Positions 26,744 to 35,719 of a stretch of 64,000 bases of DNA are shown here, one piece after another. A program made the position numbers and the translations under genes. The notes under the pieces were generated by a model, which worked only from the letters and a program-made list of their open reading frames with translations, was not told the DNA's origin and made no database searches. Numbering within the stretch: position 1 is the stretch's first letter; each line of letters begins with the position of its first letter. Source of the DNA: Planctomicrobium sp051466335 (GTDB lineage Bacteria > Planctomycetota > Planctomycetia > Planctomycetales > Planctomycetaceae); NCBI RefSeq assembly GCF_051466335.1, contig NZ_CP195793.1:4588001-4652000 (forward strand), read 5' to 3'.

Positions 26744-29035
26744 TTACGCCGCCCGTTGATGTTCGTGGCTCCTGCCGCGTGCATTGGCAACGTCCCCTTT
26801 CATACCCCTGCCGCGATGTGGACGCGGCCGAGCTGTGCGGAAACGTGCGCGAAGGATGTCCCAATCCAGGATGAGCTTGCCGCCCGTTGCTTCATGTTGT
26901 TTCTCCCAATTCATCAGCAGCGTCAGGCATGTGTGGTCGATATAGCTCAGTCCCTTGAAATCGACATGCAGAATTGTCCTTGGCGGAATGCTTTCGAGCA
27001 CGGATGCGAGCTTAGGTAATCGCAGGAACGTCGCCGCCCCCTCCAGAACGAGGGTGACGCGACCGCTCGCCGCGTCGCCACGTTGCCGGATGTGTAACCG
27101 GGAGAATGTGTAGACGAGCTTGGCGACCGATAAGGCCACGCCCAGCATGACACCCGACAACAGGTCCATGGCGACGACGGTGACGGCGACGATGAGACAG
27201 ATGGCCCCTTCGCCCCGGCTTTCCTTCCATAATGCCCGGATTGCCGGGAACTGGATCAGGCGGAAACCGGTCAGGACAAGCGTCGCCGCCAGCGCCGCAA
27301 CGGGGATCATCCGCAGGAGCCCAGGAGTCAGCAGCACGAACGCCAACATCCAGATGCCGTGAAAAATTGTCGCCCAACGTGACTTTGCTCCCGCTTCCAG
27401 GTTGGCGGACGTTCGGACAATCACTCCAGCCATTGGCAGCGCACCAATCACTCCGCACAGGGCATTGCCGATGCCTTGTGCGGCAAGTTCGCGGTCATAC
27501 CGGGTCCGGGAGCCCGTATGCATTCCATCCGTCGCCGCAGCCGTGAGGAGAGACTCCGCGCTGGCAAGAATGGCAACGGTCAATGCCATCTGCCAGACCA
27601 TTGAGTCGCCAAACATCGCGGGCAGGGAAGACAAGTCGATCAGCTTGACACCTGAGGCGAGACTCTCGAATTCCACTCGCTGGATGGGCAAATTCAGCAG
27701 AGTGGTGACCGCTGTTGCGATGACGACTGCGGCCAGAACGGAGGGGATGACATGGAGTTGCCTTGGGACGACCCGCTTCCAGAGCAACAGCACGGAGAGG
27801 GTGAGCAGTCCGATCGACGCGGCAGGGAAATGACCTTCATGTCCTGGGTGACCATCGAAGATGTCCATCAGAGCGCGCGGCATACCGAGATAGTTGGCCA
27901 GCGGGCTGCGAACCGGAGAATCATCCACGGTCACATGGAACTGTTGAGCCAGCAGGACGGAACCGATCCCGGCCAGCATGCCGAGAATGACCGCCGGTGA
28001 CACGGCTCGGAACCACTGCCCCAAGTGCAGTAACCCGGCAAGGACTTGAATAAGTCCGGCAAGAAAGACAACCAGTCCCAGTGCAGCAAACCCCAGCTTC
28101 TCCTGAATACCGAGGAGAACAATAATCAATCCGGCAGTCGGTCCACTGACCTGCAAAGGCCCGCCACCGAGGAGCCCGACCACGACCCCACCGATGATGG
28201 CGGTGATGATGCCTGCGGCCGTCGGAACACCGGATGCTTTGGCGATGGCAACACAGAGGGGCAACGCCACGGCAAAGACCACCAGCGACGCCGAAATGTC
28301 GCTCTTAATGGTCTCAAGCCACCTCAGGGAGTCGGACGTCGGCGCAGACTCCGGCGACTCCACCTTGGCAGCCTGCATTGGCTGCTGAGCAGGAACCGGC
28401 AATACCGCGTGGACGACGGGCATTTCCAGCAGTGGACCGAAGGCATTGGTCAGGGGATCGAACGCCAAGACCTCGCTGGTCTCAAACCGCAACACCCATG
28501 CATGCAGCCGGACGGCGCCGGTAGCCAGTGCGGCGGCCACAACCGGGTGTTTCGTCAGGTTATTCACCTGGGCCAACACGTTCCGCTCGACTGCCTTGTC
28601 CCAAAGTGCTTCTCCCTGGAGATCGGGGTGCTCGCCTTCGATAACGGCTTTAGTCTCGGCGGCATAGGCCAGCCACTCCCTTGTCTTCGGTAACTCGCCG
28701 CCTTCGCCCGGATGGAGGATTGCTCGCACCGCACCGCAGCGATAGTGACCGCAGACAATAATGTCGGTCACCCCGAGGGCATTGATTGCGTACTCGATTG
28801 TCGCGGCTTCTCCGCTGGGTGCGTCAGGCGGTGGGATCAGATTTCCCGCATTGCGCGAGACAAATAGGTCACCGGGATCGGCCTGCATGATCGTTTCGGG
28901 AAGCAGACGTGCGTCAGAGCAGGTAATGAGCATCGCTGTCGGGTGCTGACCTTGAGTCGCGCGCTCGAAAAGCTCTTGCCTTTCCCAGAGGACATGCTCC
29001 TGAAAATGCTTTAGGCCTTCGATCAGTTTTTGCAT
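26744..29035 (-). CDS. Beta-carbonic anhydrase-SulP transporter-STAS fusion
   Basis: This 763-residue fusion begins with a beta-carbonic anhydrase (residues 1-215) with the zinc site complete: C39-S-D41-A-R43, H97 and C100. From about residue 240 it is a SulP-family anion transporter (about 12-14 hydrophobic segments; ALPLCVAIAKASGVPTAAGI near the start), closing with a STAS domain (DFKGLSYIDHTCLTLLMNW). Likely role: bicarbonate uptake or exchange coupled to CO2 hydration at the inner membrane. In the related fusions I know (mycobacterial type) the enzyme is C-terminal, so this order is unusual. Start at 29035 has GAGAG upstream; the frame is open 27 codons further. Confidence 0.9.
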   Translation of the reverse strand: MQKLIEGLKHFQEHVLWERQELFERATQGQHPTAMLITCSDARLLPETIMQADPGDLFVSRNAGNLIPPPDAPSGEAATIEYAINALGVTDIIVCGHYRCGAVRAILHPGEGGELPKTREWLAYAAETKAVIEGEHPDLQGEALWDKAVERNVLAQVNNLTKHPVVAAALATGAVRLHAWVLRFETSEVLAFDPLTNAFGPLLEMPVVHAVLPVPAQQPMQAAKVESPESAPTSDSLRWLETIKSDISASLVVFAVALPLCVAIAKASGVPTAAGIITAIIGGVVVGLLGGGPLQVSGPTAGLIIVLLGIQEKLGFAALGLVVFLAGLIQVLAGLLHLGQWFRAVSPAVILGMLAGIGSVLLAQQFHVTVDDSPVRSPLANYLGMPRALMDIFDGHPGHEGHFPAASIGLLTLSVLLLWKRVVPRQLHVIPSVLAAVVIATAVTTLLNLPIQRVEFESLASGVKLIDLSSLPAMFGDSMVWQMALTVAILASAESLLTAAATDGMHTGSRTRYDRELAAQGIGNALCGVIGALPMAGVIVRTSANLEAGAKSRWATIFHGIWMLAFVLLTPGLLRMIPVAALAATLVLTGFRLIQFPAIRALWKESRGEGAICLIVAVTVVAMDLLSGVMLGVALSVAKLVYTFSRLHIRQRGDAASGRVTLVLEGAATFLRLPKLASVLESIPPRTILHVDFKGLSYIDHTCLTLLMNWEKQHEATGGKLILDWDILRARFRTARPRPHRGRGMKGDVANARGRSHEHQRAA

Positions 29036-29122
29036 GTCACTCTCCCGTATCAAGGCCGAACATAACGCGGCAGGCGTGATCCAACCCGGTACGGATCGCT
29101 TCCTGTAAACGAACACACAGAC

Positions 29123-29938
29123 TCATTGCTTGTTTGGCGAGGAGGCCATGCCACTCGACTTCGGCAAACTCGGTTTGCTCAACATTGAGCGAATGCGAGA
29201 GATTGACGTGAGTAGTGGTCCGTAAGCCCATTCGAAGAAATGACCTTCCGCAGGTAACTCTCGGATGTGAGTTGCCAATGCGGGACGATTAGGGTCGGTG
29301 GTTGCCCTATTTCCCAGGTCTGGCTGGGAAAGCAGGTCATTGGGACATGTCGCGAGTTCCCAGAGCTCCTGTGCAACCTCCGCGACGGATGGCAGGGGTT
29401 TCTCGAAGACACGCAGGGCACCACGCTTTAACAAGCTGACACGCGTCGCTGCCCGCGCGTCGCCAGTCATAAAGCAAAAACGGACGGATGGATTGATCGC
29501 GCGCAAGGCATCGAGGGTTTCTGGTCCATCCAGCACCGGCATCCGGACATCCGACAGCACCACGTCGATGAGCGGATAGAACTGCTGGTAAACCTCGACC
29601 CCCTCCGCTCCATCCGTCGCGAGCCAGACGTCGAACCCACGGTTTCGGAACCCGATGCTCAGCGCCTTCCGTAGTAAAGGCTCATCTTCGACAATGAGAA
29701 CCCCATGAAGCCGCGAGGTCTCCTCGGATGGGCCGGATATGGAGTCTTGGTTCTCGCACGTCGGGAAAGCAGCTTCAGTTTCGCCCTCGGCGGCTGTGTC
29801 ATTCGTTAATGCGTGACGACGTGTAGCGCTGTCAATGCTGTGACCAGCATTAGCGGTACCAGGGCTTGGAAGTGGAGAGCACTGCGAGCCACGAAACGAA
29901 ATCGTGGGAGCTGAGAGGGACGCAATGGGTGAGGACAT
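29123..29938 (-). CDS. Stand-alone response-regulator receiver protein
   Basis: The 271-residue protein has a low-complexity N-terminus of about 78 residues, then a receiver domain (79-200) with acidic pocket E84-D85, phospho-acceptor D130 (VVLSDVRMP), switch T158 and K180 (FEKP). No DNA-binding or enzymatic output domain follows; the last 70 residues are unclassified. No histidine kinase is in the window. The start is supported by AGGAGG four nt upstream. It is followed 87 nt later by the carbonic anhydrase-SulP gene on the same strand. Confidence 0.82.
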   Translation of the reverse strand: MSSPIASLSAPTISFRGSQCSPLPSPGTANAGHSIDSATRRHALTNDTAAEGETEAAFPTCENQDSISGPSEETSRLHGVLIVEDEPLLRKALSIGFRNRGFDVWLATDGAEGVEVYQQFYPLIDVVLSDVRMPVLDGPETLDALRAINPSVRFCFMTGDARAATRVSLLKRGALRVFEKPLPSVAEVAQELWELATCPNDLLSQPDLGNRATTDPNRPALATHIRELPAEGHFFEWAYGPLLTSISRIRSMLSKPSLPKSSGMASSPNKQ

Positions 29939-30089
29939 ATCGCCTCCTGGGCGGAAAAGGGGGATGGTTCGACCAGACCGTCACGAAAAGATCTCGTGGC
30001 GTGCAACGGACGATGCAGCAGAAACACATCGAGCGAGGATGATTACGGATCATCGACTCAGCGCGACAACGCCGAAGAAAGCGGCTGCG

Positions 30090-30587
30090 TTAGCAACGAA
30101 TGACGACCGTGGAGACGACGGTCAAAGTAAAATCGGGAACTGTTGAGGTGTCGTAGCAATGGAACGTGAGTTGAAGCACGGATTGGTAGGCAATATCAAT
30201 GGTGGGTGCCTGTGCGAGGAGCGAAGACAACCATTCAAAATCTACCGCGATTGAATTTCGCGTCGTCCTCGTCGGCTGGTCGGATGCCATCACAACCGGG
30301 ATATGCGTGCAATCACACGTCCCAGCCAGAACGAGGGGATCGCCAGTCTGGGAGACCGCCCGATCTCCTGGATGGTTGCCACAGGGTGAACGCTCCTGCT
30401 GCCCTGGACTGGCGTCATTGCACGAATGGCGGACACTTCCGCAGGTCACTTGGCCAGGTGTGCAGGGGGCAGATCCCGCATGGATGGAATAGGAGCCGTC
30501 ATTGCCGATGCACAAATAGACGGAATCGCCACTCCCTGCGAGGAGTTGCGTCATCACAAGCATCAGGACGAGCAATGACTTTACCAT
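30090..30587 (-). CDS. Exported Cys-containing protein, second copy
   Basis: A 165-residue paralogue of the 23420-23929 product: same signal peptide region (QLLAGSG-x-SVYLCI), same C-x-CTHIPV centre and same C-terminal VPDFTLTVVSTVVIRC, but about nine cysteines instead of 14. Homology continues past the stop codon for about 45 nt in both copies (ATCGACTCAGC... region), which indicates duplication of a DNA segment rather than of the coding region alone. It precedes the receiver and CA-SulP genes. Function unknown; metal binding inferred. Confidence 0.6.
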   Translation of the reverse strand: MVKSLLVLMLVMTQLLAGSGDSVYLCIGNDGSYSIHAGSAPCTPGQVTCGSVRHSCNDASPGQQERSPCGNHPGDRAVSQTGDPLVLAGTCDCTHIPVVMASDQPTRTTRNSIAVDFEWLSSLLAQAPTIDIAYQSVLQLTFHCYDTSTVPDFTLTVVSTVVIRC

Positions 30588-30761
30588 GAGAAATTCCGAA
30601 CGCTGTTTATCGAATATTGGATTCTATTGGACATTTAAACTCGGCCAAAAGAAACTGCGGATTTTATACTGGATATCGGTTTGAAAGCTCGTTTCACCGA
30701 GCGTCATTCGGACCGACAGCATTCGTTGAATGTGCCGAAGCATCTCGCCGGTCCAGCATCG

Positions 30762-31355
30762 CTACCAGACTTCTAATAATGTGGGCAGTAAGTCGGTCTC
30801 TTGGAGTTGTGAAACAACATGAGCTGCGGCGGCGAGCACAATGAACCAGAAAGAATCCACGATGTTTCTACGCAATATGCTGGGAAATATTGTGTATGTC
30901 TCCGGTTCACGGTAATGGAAAACGCGTGGCCAGAATGCTGGCGTCGTTCGCCAGAATTCTTCGTAATCCAAGGGATGATTTGAGAAGAGACGTTCCTCTT
31001 CACAATGGATAATCCACGGGTAATAGACGGAAAAGAACAGAGCCATGATCGCCGGAACCGCAAAGGTTCCTGAGCAGAGCCCGATGCCGATCATGCCGAT
31101 CGCACTGAAGAAATACAGTGGGTTTCGACACATCGAATAGGGGCCGATCTGGACCAGAACTTTGGTCTTGTAGCCGGAAATGAACAAGTGACACCACGTC
31201 CGGCCGAGTGCTCCAGTCGCGGCCAGGCAGATTCCTGCCAGAAACATCAATTCGCGGACGACACCGTCTCGCGGCCACCGGCTTTCGATGCCCAATAAGA
31301 GGAAGGCAATGAAAAAGCCAAAAAAGAAGGTTAGTGGCCGTCGCCGGCGCTCCAT
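30762..31355 (-). CDS. PEMT/ICMT-like membrane methyltransferase
   Basis: A 197-residue integral membrane protein of the isoprenylcysteine methyltransferase/phospholipid N-methyltransferase superfamily. GPYSMCRNPLYFFSAIG (near residue 95) is the conserved SAM-binding RNP block, and HCEEERLF carries the paired Glu residues near the C-terminal side. Hydrophobic segments lie before and between. Substrate not predictable; similar small methyltransferases often sit in metal and stress gene clusters. An upstream GTG (31490) would add 45 poorly structured residues, so the ATG at 31355 is chosen. Confidence 0.75.
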   Translation of the reverse strand: MERRRRPLTFFFGFFIAFLLLGIESRWPRDGVVRELMFLAGICLAATGALGRTWCHLFISGYKTKVLVQIGPYSMCRNPLYFFSAIGMIGIGLCSGTFAVPAIMALFFSVYYPWIIHCEEERLFSNHPLDYEEFWRTTPAFWPRVFHYREPETYTIFPSILRRNIVDSFWFIVLAAAAHVVSQLQETDLLPTLLEVW

Positions 31356-31577
31356 GCTCGCTTGTCCCAAGGGAAAAGCCGTCGGAAATGGACCGTCGTT
31401 ACCTGGAGCTGCAACGCACCTTTGCCAAATAGGGATTGAAAAGTCATTGACCACGTGGAGATCCTGTTTTTTAAGGTGAAATTGTTGCACCTCAGAAATG
31501 AGCAGTTCTTGTCGGGAAGGGATGCGACCTGAATATGATCCGTATCTGTTAAGACCGAAATTCGAATCGATTGATCA

Positions 31578-31618
31578 TGTGCCCTTCATGTCGGCGGAGG
31601 AACGGACATGAAGGCACA
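31578..31618. terminator. Long hairpin after the His-rich lipoprotein gene
   Basis: A near-perfect 14-bp stem with one bulge (TGTGCCCTTCATGTC / GACATGAAGGCACA) has a 12-nt loop and lies about 50 nt past the last gene of the ten-gene unit. It lacks a T-run on the minus strand, so it may protect an mRNA end rather than terminate intrinsically. Confidence 0.45.
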
Positions 31619-31665
31619 TCATGAAAAAACACTCTCGATCACTTGTGAGGTGATGGGAATGGCAC

Positions 31666-32220
31666 TTAGTGCTTGTGGTCGGCGTGATCATGATCATGGT
31701 CGTGTTCGATTTTGCCGGTATATTGCTTCCCGTTGATCGTGACGACCAGTTTGGCGGCACTCCCTTTGGCATCCAGATCCTGGGCAATGTGTTGTTTCTC
31801 CTGAGAAACAAACCGCGACGATTTTCCCGCCGGATCACCGGCATCAGGGGAGGCGGGGAGTTTGAACTGCTCGGCCTTCCCCTCGTGGGAGAGATTGATC
31901 GTCACGTCCCCAGCGTCGATGGGAACAGCGGTCTTGGCGCTCCCATCCAGGAGATACACCGTCACCGTTCCGGTCTCATCCTCATGAACCACTTCCGCGT
32001 GATATTCCTCGTTGCCCAGTTCAACGAGATGACCATGATGCGGCCCTTCCTCCGGGTGGGCATGATCGTGGTCGTCGTGCGATTCGACACTGGATGACGG
32101 AGAGGGAGGCTTGCCAGAATCAGGAGCGGTTCCACAACCTGACAGCAGGAGGGTTGCAAGACAGGTCGCGGGGAGGGTCCCGACGATGAATCGCTGGAAA
32201 GTGCGAGAATGGACAGGCAT
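31666..32220 (-). CDS. His-rich lipoprotein, second paralogue
   Basis: This 184-residue lipoprotein has a signal ending LLSGC. Metal-ligand-rich stretches occur at the N-terminus (ESHDDHDHAHPEEGPHHGH) and at the extreme C-terminus (EHDHDHDHADHKH). Between them is a beta-rich domain (HAEVVHEDETGTVTVYLLD, then INGKQYTG). It is a paralogue of the 35171-35701 product across its length. It is the last gene of the large operon, 72 nt after the ABC ATPase gene. A periplasmic metal buffer or donor for the pump is the likely role, by composition and context only. Confidence 0.72.
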   Translation of the reverse strand: MPVHSRTFQRFIVGTLPATCLATLLLSGCGTAPDSGKPPSPSSSVESHDDHDHAHPEEGPHHGHLVELGNEEYHAEVVHEDETGTVTVYLLDGSAKTAVPIDAGDVTINLSHEGKAEQFKLPASPDAGDPAGKSSRFVSQEKQHIAQDLDAKGSAAKLVVTINGKQYTGKIEHDHDHDHADHKH

Positions 32221-32292
32221 CAGATTTTCCTTATGGAGGTTAAAACAGGGACGATCCTGTGCTTGGTGATGAGCGAGCACAGGCTGCGCTCG

Positions 32293-32991
32293 TTATGCGG
32301 ACTGGCGCTGACGAACCGGGACGGTTTCGCAGCTCAGAAGGACACCCTGCCGCAGCGTGAGCGTGCGCGAGGCCCGACTGGCGGCAACCGGATCGTGTGT
32401 CACCGTGATCACAGTGCGTCCTTCCCGGTGTGCGGTATCAAAGGCACCGAGTACCGTTTCGCGACTTTCCGGATCAAGATTCCCTGTCGGCTCATCCGCG
32501 AGAATGATCTGGGGGTCGTTGACCAGCGTCCGAGCGAGCGCGACACGTTGTTGTTGCCCGACACTGAGTTCCGCCGGGCGATGGTGCAGCCGTTCTCCCA
32601 GGCCAAACCGGCCGAGCATGTCCGCAGCGCGGCGTTCCTGCTCTGTTCGATCCTGCTTGAGCAAACAAAGCGGGATCTGCACGTTTTGCAGTGCTGTCAG
32701 GTAAGGAATCAGGTTGAACGTCTGAAAGACGAATCCCATCCGCTGGCTCCGCAAGGCGGAGCGTGCGGCGGCGGGCAATCCGTAAATGGACGTCTCCTCC
32801 AGCCAGACCTGTCCGGCCGTGGGAGACAACATTCCCCCCATCAGAGACAGCAGGGTGGTCTTGCCGCTCCCGCTCGGACCGACGATCGCAACATATTCCC
32901 CCTTCGCGATGGAAAGGTTTTCGCATTCCAGTGCAGTGACTTGCTCGCCACGCCGGGAATACTGCTTGATCACATTTTCGAATCGAAACAT
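32293..32991 (-). CDS. ABC transporter ATPase, MacB/LolD type
   Basis: A complete 232-residue nucleotide-binding subunit: Walker A GPSGSGKTT, Q-loop in FVFQTFNLIP, signature LSVGQQQRVALART (VGQQQ variant), Walker B IILADEP, D-loop and H-loop (VTHDP). The FNLIP and ADEPTGNLD motifs place it with the MacB/LolD/FtsE group that powers periplasmic mechanotransmission rather than transmembrane import. The ATG at 32991 has a perfect AGGAGG lying across the permease stop region, so it is tightly coupled to the permease gene. Here it may extract lipoproteins or assist metal-pump assembly. Confidence 0.92.
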   Translation of the reverse strand: MFRFENVIKQYSRRGEQVTALECENLSIAKGEYVAIVGPSGSGKTTLLSLMGGMLSPTAGQVWLEETSIYGLPAAARSALRSQRMGFVFQTFNLIPYLTALQNVQIPLCLLKQDRTEQERRAADMLGRFGLGERLHHRPAELSVGQQQRVALARTLVNDPQIILADEPTGNLDPESRETVLGAFDTAHREGRTVITVTHDPVAASRASRTLTLRQGVLLSCETVPVRQRQSA

Positions 32992-32992
32992 C

Positions 32993-34216
32993 TTAGACCT
33001 CCTGAAAGCAGAGACATGGGTCGAGGGTGGCCGCCTTCCGTGCCGGCCACCAGGCGGAGAGAATCGCAAGACAAGTGGCGATCAAAATCGCCAGCAACGA
33101 GGTTGTGGGAAGAATAGAAACGGTGACACCGGCCCAGGCGGGACCGGCCGCCACAGCGACAATCAGCCCGACCAGACAGCCGAACGTCCCCGCCACCAGA
33201 CCGAGAACCAGGGCCTTTCCGAGGAACAGCCGCTGCACGAACCGGGGCGTTGCTCCCAAGGCCATGAGCGTCCCGATTTCACGACGCCGTTCCCGGACAT
33301 TCGCGGTGATGGCTCCCGCGAGGCTCGTCCCGCCGACGATGACCAGCACCGCCAGCACAAACCAGGAGGTATTCGCCATGAGCCGGTTGACGCCGACTTG
33401 CGTCTGGACCACCTGCGAAATGGTGACGACCTTGGTGTTCGGCAAGAGCTTGCGCAGCTCGGGAACAAGTCCTCCCGCCGCATCCTCGCAACATCCGATG
33501 ACTTCGATGGCATTGCAGACGGGACCGCTGCCGGAAGCATCCTGCACGGTGTGCAAGTGGGCGAAGACCCGCGAATCGTCAACCGTTCCCGTTGCCGGAA
33601 GAACGCCGAGGATCTTGAATGACTTCCCGAGCAGTTCCACGGTGTCGCCGGTGGAAAATGCGGATCGCCCCGCGACATCCGCCCCCAAGACCACTTCATC
33701 GGGTTTGAGGTTCTGAATCGCCCGGTACGTGACCAGCGAATCGGTCCCTTCCAGTTGAGCGGTCGTGAGCTTGGCCTTCTCGCATCCCTCATGGGCTTTA
33801 GGAGCGGTAAACAGCGTCGTGGTCTGCCAAGTCGTCTGGGCTTCCAGTTCCGACTGGGGCAAGATCCCGGTCAGCGTGACAGGGATGCCTCCCAGGTTGG
33901 CGGGGATGTTGAGCCGGGGCGAGACCTGCTCAACACCTGTCAGCCCTGCCAGGTAAATCTCCGAGACATGCTCCTCCGGAATCGTGCCGCTGTTCTGATC
34001 GGCGGCATAGTAATCCTGCAAGGTCGCTTCCGGGGGTAAAACGAGGATATTGGCTCCGAGTTGAGACAGTTGTCGCGAGACATCCTGTTCGGAGGCCACT
34101 GTGATATGCCGGATCGCGACCAGGGCGGCGACTCCCAGCAGAATCGCGAGACCATTGGAAAAGGCCGCCCAGGGACGAGACCGCAGTTCGTTCCAGATCA
34201 TTGATTGCAGCGTCAT
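32993..34216 (-). CDS. ABC transporter permease, FtsX/MacB type
   Basis: This 407-residue permease has an N-terminal membrane helix (residues 20-40), a periplasmic MacB-PCD-like domain (about 50-270) and three C-terminal membrane helices; RRREIGTLMALGATPRFVQRLFLGKA is the FtsX-family coupling-loop motif. With the ATPase downstream it makes a four-helix homodimeric mechanotransmitter. Its place between the pump and two His-rich lipoproteins suggests a role in moving or releasing those lipoproteins, which is an inference. Confidence 0.87.
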   Translation of the reverse strand: MTLQSMIWNELRSRPWAAFSNGLAILLGVAALVAIRHITVASEQDVSRQLSQLGANILVLPPEATLQDYYAADQNSGTIPEEHVSEIYLAGLTGVEQVSPRLNIPANLGGIPVTLTGILPQSELEAQTTWQTTTLFTAPKAHEGCEKAKLTTAQLEGTDSLVTYRAIQNLKPDEVVLGADVAGRSAFSTGDTVELLGKSFKILGVLPATGTVDDSRVFAHLHTVQDASGSGPVCNAIEVIGCCEDAAGGLVPELRKLLPNTKVVTISQVVQTQVGVNRLMANTSWFVLAVLVIVGGTSLAGAITANVRERRREIGTLMALGATPRFVQRLFLGKALVLGLVAGTFGCLVGLIVAVAAGPAWAGVTVSILPTTSLLAILIATCLAILSAWWPARKAATLDPCLCFQEV

Positions 34217-34256
34217 GCTGAAATCCTCCTCTCAAAGGGGTGAATGGGGAGTGGGA

Positions 34257-35054
34257 TTACTGGCGCTTGCCGCCGGGTGCGGTGGCTTGGGGGGCATGGT
34301 TGTGCTTGCAGTTTTCGTCTTCGCAGCACTGCCCGGCTTTATGGATGGCTGCGGCAATCTGCTCGGCACTGGATTGGGTATCGAAGTGGCCAATGAGTGC
34401 CCCGGGAGGCGCGATCAGGACAGCATACGGCCCGTTCACCTGGTTCGGATTCAGCTTCATCTGCTGATAAAAGCGGGCTTCGGCAGGATCGTCGAGACGC
34501 ATTCCGACCAACGAAATCCGGTCTTTGAACTGCGGGAGTTGCTGAACCGCCCGAACCCCCTCGGGAACATCAACCCGATCCGTCCGCGTGAGGCAGACGA
34601 AGACGAGCTTCTGGTTCTGAAGTTCCTTCATGCACTGCATCATCGTGGGGGGAACGATGGCTGCGGCGATCTGCTCCGAGGTGATTGCCCGGGGAAACAG
34701 CCCGGTGACGGCACCGTTGGGAGCGATGACCACCGCCATCGGCATCGGGGCGCGGGCAATCCCGAGTTTTTCCACCAACGCCCGCTCGGCGGGGTCGTCA
34801 ACACGAGCTGTCGTCAAGACAGTCTTGTCTGCGTGCGAAGTCAACTCGGTTTGGACTTGTTGATGGAAGGTCCGAGTCGCCTCGCCACTATCGCGATGGA
34901 ACACGACGAACGTGAATTTGCCGGACTGCGCGGACTGGCCGAGCGTGGACTGGAGAGGGCTGGTCCCTCCGGGCTGTTGAGCCACGGCTGCGCTGGCCGA
35001 ACACCACAGACAGACGACCGTCAGGCACACCTGGGACAAAGCGTGAAATTTCAT
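34257..35054 (-). CDS. Exported protein with two thioredoxin-like domains
   Basis: This 265-residue protein has a Sec signal peptide (VCLTVVCLWCSASAAVAQQ). Two similar segments (about residues 40-140 and 145-245) each carry a beta-alpha-beta pattern, a cis-Pro-like position and a repeated ITSEQIAAAI / QSSAEQIAAAI end, as in tandem thioredoxin folds. The CxxC active sites are absent, so reductase activity is unlikely. The C-terminus (CCEDENCKHNH) is metal-ligand-rich. The ATG at 35054 has GGAG upstream. It lies between a His-rich lipoprotein and the ABC permease in the operon. Confidence 0.6.
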   Translation of the reverse strand: MKFHALSQVCLTVVCLWCSASAAVAQQPGGTSPLQSTLGQSAQSGKFTFVVFHRDSGEATRTFHQQVQTELTSHADKTVLTTARVDDPAERALVEKLGIARAPMPMAVVIAPNGAVTGLFPRAITSEQIAAAIVPPTMMQCMKELQNQKLVFVCLTRTDRVDVPEGVRAVQQLPQFKDRISLVGMRLDDPAEARFYQQMKLNPNQVNGPYAVLIAPPGALIGHFDTQSSAEQIAAAIHKAGQCCEDENCKHNHAPQATAPGGKRQ

Positions 35055-35086
35055 AGCGAACTCCATTTCTTGGGGTAAACGGTTCC

Positions 35087-35163
35087 TTGCGAAATCAAAC
35101 TCACAACGGTACGGCACCGTTGAATTCCGTGAACGAAGGCGGTTGCCGGGCCAGTACCGGCAC
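35087..35163. repeat. Direct repeat A flanking a His-rich protein gene
   Basis: A 73-nt gapless alignment (about 73% identical by my count) with 35783-35855, opening with ATCAAACTCACAACGG and ending GGCACTTG in both. Copy A lies just past the 35171 gene's stop. Confidence 0.65.
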
Positions 35164-35170
35164 TTGTCCA

Positions 35171-35701
35171 TTAGTGTTTATGGTCGGCGTGATCATGGTC
35201 ATGAGCGATCTTGCCGGTGTACTGCTTCCCGTTGATCGTGATCACGAGTTTTGCCATGCTGCCATCAGCATCCAGGTCCTCGGCCAGATGTTTGTCCGTC
35301 AGGCTAAAACGGCTCGTCTTCCCCGCAGGGTCTCCCTTGTCCGGAGCCGCCGGCAGCTTGTATTGCTCGGCTTTCCCCTGATGCACCAGGTTGATCATGA
35401 CTTGCTTGGCCTCGGTGGGCACGGATTTCTTGGCTTCATGGTCCAGCAGGTAAATGGTGATCTTTCCCTCTTTTCCATGAACAATCTCGGCGTGGTATTC
35501 CTCCTTACCGAGTTCAACGAGATCCCCGTGGTGGGGCCCTTCGGATGGGTGCTCGTGGCCGTGTTCGTCCTTCGCTACGGAGGGGGCCGAAGTACGTCCT
35601 GGTCCATCCGCAGTGACAACGCCGGTCCAGAGACTTGCGGACAGGAGGGCGGGGGCGACTTGGAGAACCAGTCTCCAACGTGTCAAACAGAGAGTACGCA
35701 T
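35171..35701 (-). CDS. His-rich exported protein, first paralogue
   Basis: This 176-residue protein has a cleavable signal (LQVAPALLSASLWTGVVTA) but no lipobox, unlike its paralogue at 31666-32220. The N-terminus is HGHEHPSEGPHHGD and the C-terminus KIAHDHDHADHKH; the middle beta-rich domain (HAEIVHGKEGKITIYLLD) aligns throughout with the paralogue. It follows the second czcA gene after a 112-nt gap containing two interlocking stems. A periplasmic metal-binding partner of the pump is the best guess. Confidence 0.7.
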   Translation of the reverse strand: MRTLCLTRWRLVLQVAPALLSASLWTGVVTADGPGRTSAPSVAKDEHGHEHPSEGPHHGDLVELGKEEYHAEIVHGKEGKITIYLLDHEAKKSVPTEAKQVMINLVHQGKAEQYKLPAAPDKGDPAGKTSRFSLTDKHLAEDLDADGSMAKLVITINGKQYTGKIAHDHDHADHKH

Positions 35702-35719
35702 CGATCTACCTTTCGTGAA

